A DNA stretch of 5,797 nt from Phycisphaerae bacterium SM23_33 (lineage in GTDB: Bacteria; Planctomycetota; Phycisphaerae; SM23-33), in the NCBI GenBank assembly GCA_001303665.1, contig LJUF01000236.1, positions 1-5,797 of the forward strand. The letters run 5' to 3'. The position numbers and the translations under genes are program-made. Below are positions 1 through 5,379 of the stretch, piece after piece (the first letter of the stretch is position 1; each line of letters begins with the position of its first letter). The notes under the pieces are model-generated. The model made no database searches. It saw only the letters and a list, made by a program, of their open reading frames with translations, and was not told where the DNA came from.

Positions 1-105
1 CCCAGGTGTCCATAGACTCGCCGGTAGTCTCCGATAAGCAATTTTATTGAAAGATGTTACGGCATTCATTCCGGAAAGTGGTCGGTGTCAAGTCTGTGTC
101 TGGTC
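1..105. other. Upstream non-coding stretch, AT-richer patch
   Basis: No reading frame here looks coding. Bases 36-70 are clearly richer in A and T than the rest of the window, which would suit a promoter for whatever is transcribed to the right. A TTGAAA at 47-52 resembles a -35 box, but no acceptable -10 hexamer lies 16-18 bases downstream, so I do not call a promoter. It could equally be the tail of an intergenic region whose gene lies outside the window. Confidence 0.3.
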
Positions 106-322
106 GTGACAGGTTGTGCCTGGAAACCGGTCACCAAGCCGGCCACCTGAGGAGAGGCAAAGAGGACCCGCTAGGAGCCGCGCCCGAATAACGCCGCAAG
201 GGAATCTCCTTACAGGAAGTGGGTGCGTTCACCGAGTGGAGGTCACTCACGCGGAGAGAGTGCTTGCCGAGCTCGCGATCGGCGATAGAATTGCGAGTAA
301 GGGCGACGGCCAGAGGCCGTCG
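106..322 (+). ncRNA. Candidate structured RNA, family not recognised
   Basis: The stretch is packed with short inverted repeats in series, read on the + strand. CAGG 110-113 pairs with CCTG 119-122. TCCT 207-210 pairs with AGGA 214-217 around a TAC loop. GGTG 222-225 pairs with CACC 230-233. GAGTG 234-238 pairs with CACTC 244-248. An eight-pair stem, 272-279 with 290-297, includes one G-U wobble. A perfect eight-pair stem, CGACGGCC 304-311 with GGCCGTCG 315-322, closes on an AGA loop. Reading frames crossing the area give arginine-rich, low-complexity proteins typical of non-coding GC-rich DNA. I compared it by eye with cobalamin, SAM and TPP riboswitches, RNase P, and IscB-associated RNA, and saw no convincing match. 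It could be a leader RNA for the operon, a stand-alone ncRNA, or a remnant of a ribozyme-type mobile element such as a group II intron. Strand is assumed from the G-U pair and the orientation of the downstream gene. Confidence 0.4.
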
Positions 323-405
323 GGGAAATCCCGGATACAATCATGGCAGAAGCCCTGAGGTGGTCGCGGGGAGAGAGTTCAACCAGGAAAAGTCGGATAA
401 AGACA

Positions 406-440
406 CGGTGTCGCCCCGGCGCTGCGGGGCGGCCCCACCG
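406..440 (+). promoter_or_regulatory. Strong GC hairpin abutting the first gene's RBS
   Basis: CGGTG at 406-410 pairs with CACCG at 436-440. Inside that, CGCCCCG at 412-418 pairs perfectly with CGGGGCG at 425-431 around a six-base loop. This gives twelve pairs in all, with a small asymmetric internal loop (T at 411 against GCCC at 432-435). The 3' arm ends on the first base of the GAGGA ribosome-binding site. No T-tract follows, so a classical intrinsic terminator is unlikely. The position suits control of translation initiation or transcript stability, but that role is inferred. Confidence 0.45.
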
Positions 441-444
441 AGGA
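440..444 (+). promoter_or_regulatory. Ribosome-binding site deciding a GTG start
   Basis: GAGGA lies six bases before the GTG at 451. It decides the start of the first URO-D-family gene. The in-frame ATG at 343 would add 36 arginine-rich residues unlike the family. The ATG at 472 has only a poor, too-close AAGG before it. Confidence 0.65.
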
Positions 445-450
445 CCAGAC

Positions 451-1437
451 GTGAGCGACCGCATCAAGGCGATGAACTTCGACGGACCGGAATACGTCCC
501 GGTGAGCGTCGGGATCCTGCCGTCGGCGTGGATCAAGCACCGCGAAGCGCTGGACGCGATCGTCCGGCGCTACCCGAGGGTCTTTGGCGAGCAGAACGCA
601 GACCGCGATTACGATGCGGTCGGGGGCACGTACGTCGCCGGCGAGCACGTGGACGTGTGGGGCTGCGTGTGGAGCAATGTGCACACGGGGCGCGAGGCGA
701 TCGTAACGGGCCATCCCGTGCCCACGCGCCAGGCCGTGCGCACGCTGACCATGCCCACCGAGGATGCCGGCCTGCCGCATGGGTTCATGTACCTCCGATT
801 GCAAGACCTCCGTGGGTTCGAGGAGTTGATGATCGACTTCGCTGAAGAGCCGCCCGAGCTGCAGCAACTGATCGACATCGTGCTGGAGTACAACCTCCGG
901 CAAGTGCGGCTGCGAATCGCCAAGGCCCGGGCGGCTGGAGCCCAGGCCGGCAGGAGTCTGTACTTCGGCGATGACCTCGGCACGCAGAAGGCCCTGCCGA
1001 TAAGCCCGGATGCCTGGCGCAAGTATCTCAAGCCGTGCTATCGAGCCATCTACGGCCTGGTGCGCGGCGCGGGGTTCTCCGTGTACATGCACTCGGACGG
1101 CCAGATCTTCCCGATCATCCAGGACCTGATCGAATGCGGCGTCAACGTGATCAACCCGCAGATCCGCGCAAACGGCCTGGACAATCTCGTCGCCACGTGC
1201 AAGGGCAGAGTCTGCGTGGACCTGGACCTGGACCGGCAGTTGTTCCCGTTCTGCACGCCCGCCGACATCGACGCCCATGTCCGCCAGGCTGTCGAGGCCC
1301 TCGGCTCGCCCGAGGGCGGGTTGTGGCTTACGGCGGAGGTCGATGATGGCGTGCCGCTGGAGAACGTCGAGGCGATCTGTGCGGCGCTGGACAAGTACCG
1401 CGGCTTCTTCCGTAACGATCACGGGGCTCGCACATGA
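451..1437 (+). CDS. Uroporphyrinogen decarboxylase (URO-D)-family protein, MtaA/CmuA-like
   Basis: This 328-residue protein of the URO-D (beta/alpha)8 barrel superfamily is probably cytoplasmic, with no signal peptide or membrane segment. Family landmarks start at the N-terminus with the pattern Arg-Ile-Lys then a proline-rich PEYVPV strand (residues 4-18). A GDDLGTQ segment lies at 173-179, followed by the typical SPDAWRKYLKPCYRAIY helix (185-201). A VYMHSDG strand end (211-217) is followed by an amphipathic helix and GVNVINP (230-236). Close to the C-terminus is LTAEVDDGVPLENVEAIC (293-310), the equivalent of the family's final barrel strand. MtaA-type methyltransferases bind zinc through His-x-Cys plus a later Cys. 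Here the motif is His214-Ser-Asp216-Gly, and no Cys sits in the late strand, so classical zinc and thiol chemistry is doubtful. It also lacks the N-terminal arginine motif I would expect in HemE, so heme synthesis is unlikely. It starts at GTG 451 behind GAGGA and overlaps the next gene by four bases (ATGA), implying translational coupling. The substrate is unknown. Confidence 0.82.
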   Translation: MSDRIKAMNFDGPEYVPVSVGILPSAWIKHREALDAIVRRYPRVFGEQNADRDYDAVGGTYVAGEHVDVWGCVWSNVHTGREAIVTGHPVPTRQAVRTLTMPTEDAGLPHGFMYLRLQDLRGFEELMIDFAEEPPELQQLIDIVLEYNLRQVRLRIAKARAAGAQAGRSLYFGDDLGTQKALPISPDAWRKYLKPCYRAIYGLVRGAGFSVYMHSDGQIFPIIQDLIECGVNVINPQIRANGLDNLVATCKGRVCVDLDLDRQLFPFCTPADIDAHVRQAVEALGSPEGGLWLTAEVDDGVPLENVEAICAALDKYRGFFRNDHGART

Positions 1438-2357
1438 CGGGCAAGGATCGGTTGCAGATACTGCTCGACGGGGGCGTACCCGATCATCCGCCCACGTGGG
1501 AACTGGTGTTCCAGATTCCGGGGCCGTTCTTCGGCATGGATCCGACGCCTGTCCGCTCGGCCGACTACGCCACGCAGGCCGACCGCAACCGTGCGATCTG
1601 GATGCACGACGCCGCTGTCTACCATCGGCTGGTCGACGAACTGGGCTGGGCGGCGGTGCGCGGTGGGTATGATCCGGACGAGGTCCGCACGATCAAGGAG
1701 CAGATCGGGGCCAAGGCCCTGGTGGCCGGGTACGAGGGAGACGGTGTGTTCTGGATGCCGACCGGCCGGGATATTATGGATTTCGCCGTGAGGCTGTACG
1801 AGCGCCCCGACCAACTCCATACCGAGGCACGGGCCAAGTGCGACCGGGCCAAGGACCTGCTCAAGCAGCTCGCAGACGCCGGGGCTGACTTCTTCGTAGT
1901 GACCTACGACTTCGGTTTCAACGACCAGCCGTTCATCTCGCCGGCTCACTTCGGCGAGTTTGTCGTGCCCTACCTGACCGAGATCGTCCAGACCGCACAC
2001 GACACGGGCCGCAAGATGCTCCTGCACTCTGACGGGTGCCTGACGAAAATCCTGGCCCAGATCCACGCGACCGGTATCGACGGTTACCAGTCGGTCGATC
2101 CACAGGGACAGATGGACATCAAGACGGTTCGCCATGATTATCCCGACTGGCTGCTGATGGGTAATGTCGAGTGCAGCATGCTTCAGGACACCGACGAGGG
2201 GAAGATTCGCCAGTCGGTGCAGTACTGCATGACGCATGGAGGAATCGGCAAGCGGTACATCTTCTCCACGTCCAACTGTATCTTCGCCGGCATGCCGCCG
2301 GAGAGCTATCGTGTGATGCTGGATGAGTACCGGCGGTGCATTGAACGGGACAATTGA
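1434..2357 (+). CDS. Second URO-D-family protein, divergent paralogue of its neighbour
   Basis: This 307-residue protein is of the same barrel superfamily as the gene before it but far from identical. It opens with KDRLQILLDGGVPDHPP (4-20), the usual family start. It continues with FWMPTGRDIMDFAVRLYERPDQL (106-128), a standard helix pair. Next come GADFFVVTYDFGFNDQPFISP (150-170), AHFGEFVVPYLTEIV (171-185) and the strand KMLLHSDG (194-201). GIDGYQSVDPQGQMDIK (214-230) follows, then LLMGNVE (240-246), and the final strand FSTSNCIFAGMPPESYRVMLDEYRR (277-301). His198-Ser-Asp200-Gly replaces the His-x-Cys of MtaA. Cys282 sits where the family often carries its late Cys, a difference from the upstream paralogue. 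Start ATG 1434 overlaps the upstream stop as ATGA and has no strong ribosome-binding site, which fits translational coupling. Its tight pairing with the upstream gene suggests the products work on the same substrate or as a heteromer. Methyl transfer or decarboxylation are both possible; neither is shown. Confidence 0.85.
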   Translation: MTGKDRLQILLDGGVPDHPPTWELVFQIPGPFFGMDPTPVRSADYATQADRNRAIWMHDAAVYHRLVDELGWAAVRGGYDPDEVRTIKEQIGAKALVAGYEGDGVFWMPTGRDIMDFAVRLYERPDQLHTEARAKCDRAKDLLKQLADAGADFFVVTYDFGFNDQPFISPAHFGEFVVPYLTEIVQTAHDTGRKMLLHSDGCLTKILAQIHATGIDGYQSVDPQGQMDIKTVRHDYPDWLLMGNVECSMLQDTDEGKIRQSVQYCMTHGGIGKRYIFSTSNCIFAGMPPESYRVMLDEYRRCIERDN

Positions 2358-2376
2358 CATCAGGGGTATACCACAT

Positions 2377-2381
2377 AGGAG
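2377..2381 (+). promoter_or_regulatory. Strong ribosome-binding site of the glycosidase-like gene
   Basis: A perfect AGGAG lies six bases before ATG 2388 in the 30-base gap after the second URO-D gene. It supports this start and independent, probably strong, initiation on the same transcript. Confidence 0.75.
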
Positions 2382-2387
2382 CGTCGT

Positions 2388-4733
2388 ATGCCGAGCAGGG
2401 ACAAGAAACAGGCGACCTTCCCCGGCGCCGATGAGCGGACGCCGTCGCGGGCGCAGTATTCTTCGTGGATCAACAACACGAACGAGGGGGCCACGGAGGC
2501 CCAGACGCTGGCGAACCTGGCCTTTTTCCGTTGGCTGCACGACGAGTACGGGATGGTGCTGGACATTTACGCCTTCGACGCCGGGGCGATCGACGGGGCG
2601 AAGTTCTACGGGTCGACGGACTCCGAGCGTTTCCGCCGGCAGTTCCCGCGCGGGTTCGGTCCGCTGGCGGACGCGGCCGGGGCGATGGGGTGCCGGCTGG
2701 GGCTGTGGGGCGGGCCGGACGGCTTCGGCGAGACGGACGAGGCCGAGCGGGCGCGGATCGAGATGATGGTGAGCCTGTGCCGGGACCACCGCTTCATGCT
2801 GTTCAAGCTGGACGCCGTCTGCGGGGGCTTGCGGCCGGAAAAGCAGCGGGCCTTCGTCGAGCAGATGACCGCGTGCCGGCGGTACTGCCCGGACCTGATT
2901 GTCCTGAACCACCGCCTGGAGCTGGGGGCGGGCCTGCCGCACACGACGACGTTCCTGTGGGGCGGGGCGGAGACGTACATCGACGTGCACATGGTCAACC
3001 GCACCTGCGCCCCGCACAACCGGGCGTGCGCGCTGCACCGGGGGCTGGTGCCGGGGTTGCAGCGGCTGACGGAGGACCACGGGGTGTGCCTGTCGTCGTG
3101 CCTGGACTACTGGGAAGACGACCTCGTGCTGCAGGCGTTCAACCGCTGCCTGATCCTCGCCCCGGAGATCTACGGCAACCCGTGGCTGCTGCGGGATGAT
3201 GAATTCCCCCGGCTGGCCCGCATCTACAACCTGCACCGGCGGTTCGGCGACATCCTCGTCGATGGGATGGAACTGCCGGAGACGCTCGGGCCGAGCGCCG
3301 TGTCGCGGGGGGACGAGGCGACGCGGTTGGTCACGCTACGGAACCTCACGTGGGAGCCGGTGCGGTACACGCTGAATCTGGATGAGTCCATCGGGCTGCG
3401 CGGCGGCGGCGAGGTGGAGCTCCGCCGGCTGCACCCGCACGAGCGGATCCTCGGGCGCTTCGACTTCGGCGAGGCCGTCGAGGTGGAGGTGCTGCCGTTC
3501 CGGGCGTGTCTGGTGATGGCCACGCGGCGGGCGAACCCGGAGGTGGGCGTGGAGGGTTGCGACTACGACGTCATTCGCGACGTACCCGGCCGGCCGGTGA
3601 CGATCAAGCTGCTGGCCGCGGCGGGGACGACGGCGGAGGTCCGGCTGGCCCCCGGCGAGCGGGCGTTCGCCGCGGCCGCCGTGGACGGGGAGGAACTGCC
3701 CGGCTTGGCCGACGGGCAGGCCGTGCGGGTGGAGTTTCCCGGCACGCCGCTGCAACAGCCGTGGCACCGCAAGCTGGGCGACCTGGCCGCCATCGAGGTG
3801 CCGGACGACGCCGAAGCGCTGTACGAGGCTACCTGCTTCGCCGCCGACAACAACGCCCTGGAGGCCCGCGAGCTGCGGCGGTCCGGGCCGAGCGGCATCC
3901 CGCAGGTGCAGCGGGCGCGGGAGGCGTTTTTCAGCCAGCCCACGTTCCGCCGTCGGCTGCTGTGGGATAAGTACCTCTTCGACGACGACCCCGAGACGGG
4001 CTTTGCCGTCAGCCGGCGGCACCGTCCGCTGCGGATCCGCGGCGGGGCGTTCCGCCTGGACCTGGGCGCCTCCGCGCGAATCGACCACTTGCAGTTGGTG
4101 GTCGGCGGCGATTACGCCCTCCAGCCGATTAAGAGCCAGGAGGGCGTGTGGGGGGCCGTCTCGGCCGACCTGAAGACGTGGACCCAGGTGCGGTTCTTCG
4201 CCACCGAAGACATCACCGCCGACCTGCCGGGCGAAGCGCCCATCCGTTACGTCCGCCTGGACGGCTGCCCGGACCGCATCACGGAGGTGCGGGGCACGTA
4301 TCGGGGCAAGGCGCTCGATCGGTCCGGGTGGCGGGCGTCCAACCTGTTCGGCCGATACCGCTCGGCGCCGGCCACGCACGCGTGGTCGCTGGCGTTCACG
4401 CTCGAGGAGGCGGCGCCCGGAGCGTACCTGGCGATCGCCTGCCACGGGCGCCACGGTGCCGAAACCGTCTACGCTGCCTGCCGCGTGGCCGACGGGTACG
4501 CCGGGGCGCCGGCGCGGAGCCCGTCGTACCCGAGCAACACCTGGGAAGGCGCCGTCCGCCAGCCCGACGGGCACTACACCTACTACATCCCCGTCACCGC
4601 CGAGATGGTCGGCAAGCCTATCGAGGCCGTCGCGATTCTCCTGAAAGGCGGCGACAGCGACATCCGCGTGGAGGCCTGGCTGACGGCGTACCCGATCCCC
4701 ATGGCCGCAAGGGAACTGGTGCTGGAGCCATAG
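2388..4733 (+). CDS. Clan-D (GH36/GH27-like) glycosidase-like multidomain protein
   Basis: This 781-residue protein has no signal peptide, so it is probably cytoplasmic. The N-terminal half (about 20-290) reads as a TIM barrel of the alpha-galactosidase type. YSSWINNTNEG (24-34) starts it, and MVLDIYAFDAGAID (56-69) resembles the family's second strand. FPRGFGPLADAAGAMGCRLGLWGGPDGF (86-113) matches the 'FP.G...L...G...GLW..P' pattern. FMLFKLDAV (136-144) carries a Lys-x-Asp motif whose Asp142 would be the nucleophile. Asp199 in ETYIDVHMVN (195-204) lies 57 residues later, near the acid/base spacing of GH36. Residues 300-380 (TLRNLTWEPVRYTLNL) look like the usual C-terminal beta sandwich. Then follow a second beta domain (380-470), an F5/8-type-C or galactose-binding-like domain (about 545-640: FRLDLGASARIDHLQL, then IRYVRLDGCP), and an unassigned beta-rich tail (about 640-781). 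It lacks the large N-terminal supersandwich of classical GH36. The base composition looks even more G-rich than that of the two upstream genes. Third gene of the operon. Sugar specificity is not predictable, and an inactive or non-hydrolase role cannot be excluded. Confidence 0.72.
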   Translation: MPSRDKKQATFPGADERTPSRAQYSSWINNTNEGATEAQTLANLAFFRWLHDEYGMVLDIYAFDAGAIDGAKFYGSTDSERFRRQFPRGFGPLADAAGAMGCRLGLWGGPDGFGETDEAERARIEMMVSLCRDHRFMLFKLDAVCGGLRPEKQRAFVEQMTACRRYCPDLIVLNHRLELGAGLPHTTTFLWGGAETYIDVHMVNRTCAPHNRACALHRGLVPGLQRLTEDHGVCLSSCLDYWEDDLVLQAFNRCLILAPEIYGNPWLLRDDEFPRLARIYNLHRRFGDILVDGMELPETLGPSAVSRGDEATRLVTLRNLTWEPVRYTLNLDESIGLRGGGEVELRRLHPHERILGRFDFGEAVEVEVLPFRACLVMATRRANPEVGVEGCDYDVIRDVPGRPVTIKLLAAAGTTAEVRLAPGERAFAAAAVDGEELPGLADGQAVRVEFPGTPLQQPWHRKLGDLAAIEVPDDAEALYEATCFAADNNALEARELRRSGPSGIPQVQRAREAFFSQPTFRRRLLWDKYLFDDDPETGFAVSRRHRPLRIRGGAFRLDLGASARIDHLQLVVGGDYALQPIKSQEGVWGAVSADLKTWTQVRFFATEDITADLPGEAPIRYVRLDGCPDRITEVRGTYRGKALDRSGWRASNLFGRYRSAPATHAWSLAFTLEEAAPGAYLAIACHGRHGAETVYAACRVADGYAGAPARSPSYPSNTWEGAVRQPDGHYTYYIPVTAEMVGKPIEAVAILLKGGDSDIRVEAWLTAYPIPMAARELVLEP

Positions 4734-4766
4734 CCGCCGGTCGCGACGACGCCTCCAGGGGCCAGG

Positions 4767-4809
4767 TGGCATGGTCGCCAGGTGCCATGGGCACGCTTGC
4801 GTGGGCATG
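4767..4809. repeat. Two adjacent hairpins after the operon
   Basis: The first hairpin is TGGCA-TGG 4767-4774 pairing with CCA 4778-4780 and TGCCA 4783-4787, with a TCG loop and a two-base bulge. The second is CATG 4786-4789 and CACGC 4792-4796 pairing with GCGTG 4799-4803 and CATG 4806-4809, with a GG/GG internal loop and a TT turn. They share bases 4786-4787, so they are alternatives at that edge. They begin 34 bases after the stop of the glycosidase-like gene and could end the transcript or protect its 3' end. No run of T follows, so a standard intrinsic terminator is not supported. They might also be copies of a dispersed palindromic repeat. Confidence 0.4.
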
Positions 4810-4943
4810 TTCGTCTTACACCGTTCACATGCTCGAGGAGTTACAGGTTTCGTCCGCGATCTTGTGTTCGTTAGCAGCCATCGCTGCCATCCTCCCCCAT
4901 GACCTGGAAATCATGGACATTCTTCGCGGTGGCTATCCGCAGG

Positions 4944-4994
4944 GCCCTTGAGCCGATCTTCGAGGTGGAATTCCACGACAGTTCGTACGGGCTT
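4944..4994 (+). pseudogene. Fragment of group II intron reverse transcriptase
   Basis: Reading on + gives ALEPIFEVEFHDSSYGL. This closely follows the segment between RT motifs 1 and 2 of group II intron reverse transcriptase/maturases, commonly 'LEPIFEADF...SYGFRP'. Only about 17 residues match. The usual upstream 'IPT..DR..Q' is absent, and after Gly-Leu the expected Arg-Pro is lost and the frame runs into antisense intron RNA. The full protein is normally about 400-600 residues, so this is a dead scrap truncated at both ends. The frame stays open from 4899 to 5252, but the rest is not protein-like. The assignment is from memory of the motif and not from a search. Confidence 0.6.
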
Positions 4995-4999
4995 GGGTG

Positions 5000-5188
5000 C
5001 CCGATGACAGGGGGACACCCCTCGGTGTTCACGCGTGTTACGGCCTGCCAACTTGCTGACGCCCGGACGCCGCCTTCTGTCTACTGGGCTTCAGCCACTT
5101 CGTTGCTGCTGGGAAAGCTGCCCAGCCGGGACGACCTTTGCCGGGGCAGGACTCCCACCTGCTGGAACAACGCACCTTTGCACGGCAC
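5000..5188 (-). mobile_element. Group II intron RNA remnant, 5' part of domain I
   Basis: On the - strand from 5188 leftward, the sequence resembles the 5' portion of a bacterial group II intron. It begins GTGCC, one base off the GUGYG intron start. It then has GCAGG-loop-CCTGC (5162-5146), as in the 'AGCAGGUGnnAGUCCUGC' stem I recall from these introns. Next come CTGGG/CCCAG (5125-5121 with 5113-5109), then GCAGCAACGAAG, GGCGTCCGGGCGTCAGCAAG, and a GTAACACGCGTGAAC followed by a GAGGGGTGTCCCC hairpin (5022-5011). Domains II-VI, including the catalytic domain V, are missing, so it cannot splice. The adjoining reverse transcriptase scrap is on the opposite strand, so at least one inversion or two separate insertions took place. 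The left boundary is approximate. Confidence 0.55.
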
Positions 5189-5190
5189 GC

Positions 5191-5210
5191 GTGGTCGGCT
5201 TGACCGCCAC
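5191..5210 (-). other. Hairpin just outside the presumed intron 5' end
   Basis: On the - strand, GTGGCGG (5210-5204) pairs with CCG and CCAC (5198-5191) with one bulged A and a five-base loop TCAAG. It sits two bases before the presumed intron start at 5188. Bacterial class C group II introns typically insert just downstream of terminator-like hairpins, so this may be the old target site. There is no T-run between the hairpin and the intron, which weakens the reading. Confidence 0.3.
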
Positions 5211-5368
5211 GTCCTTTGTCAACCTTCAACGATCGATCGGACGGCCTTATGAACTGCCAAGGTGGCTGTTGCACATTGATGTTCGCCATTCGCAAGTGAT
5301 GGCTTGTGCGTCTGGCCTGGCCGCGGCAGAATACTTCCTTCGAAAGGACCTTCTTCTCCAAAGAAAGC
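5211..5368. other. Short intergenic stretch before the LamG gene
   Basis: No coding frame or recognised RNA is visible. CCTTCGAAAGG is a small perfect hairpin (CCTT/AAGG) around 5337-5347, within 45 bases of the start of the next gene. TTGCAC near 5268 resembles a -35 box without a matching -10 box. A promoter for the LamG gene should lie here or further left, but I cannot place it. Confidence 0.3.
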
Positions 5369-5372
5369 AGGA
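5369..5372 (+). promoter_or_regulatory. Ribosome-binding site of the LamG gene
   Basis: AGGA lies seven bases before ATG 5380, and the surrounding 40 bases are purine-rich. It fixes the start of the last gene, which has no in-frame alternative as good. Confidence 0.6.
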
Positions 5373-5379
5373 CCATAGC

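Noticed and set aside
106..322. Cobalamin riboswitch, considered because URO-D/MtaA relatives use corrinoids
   Set aside because: Isolated GGGAATC and GGTG words occur, but the conserved B12 box and GCCACTG element are not found in the right order.
343..450. N-terminal extension of the first URO-D protein from ATG 343
   Set aside because: The 36 added residues are Arg/Ser-rich and unlike the family. The segment contains the hairpin at 406-440, and GTG 451 has a good GAGGA site.
219..845. 208-codon open frame on + overlapping the structured region and the first URO-D gene
   Set aside because: Its product is Arg/Gly-rich with no motif. More than half of it is an out-of-frame reading of the URO-D gene.
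379..1422. Open frame on the - strand opposite the first URO-D gene (347 codons)
   Set aside because: It mirrors a gene with clear family motifs on +, and its composition is typical of antisense shadow frames.
2354..2383. TTGACA at 2354-2359 as a -35 box for the glycosidase-like gene
   Set aside because: The position 17 bases on holds the AGGAG ribosome-binding site, and TATACC at 2367-2372 is only seven bases away. The spacing rules out a standard promoter.
1419..3236. Long open frame on the - strand (605 codons)
   Set aside because: It lies antisense to two well-supported genes. Its product is rich in Arg, Pro, His, Val and Gln without family motifs, as expected from the mirror of GC-rich codons.
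3336..4808. Long open frame on the - strand (490 codons)
   Set aside because: It is antisense to the glycosidase-like gene and has a low-complexity Arg/Pro/Gly/Val-rich product. There is no independent start signal.
4899..5252. 117-codon open frame on + as a real gene
   Set aside because: Only about 17 residues resemble a known protein (group II intron RT). The rest is the antisense reading of what looks like intron RNA.
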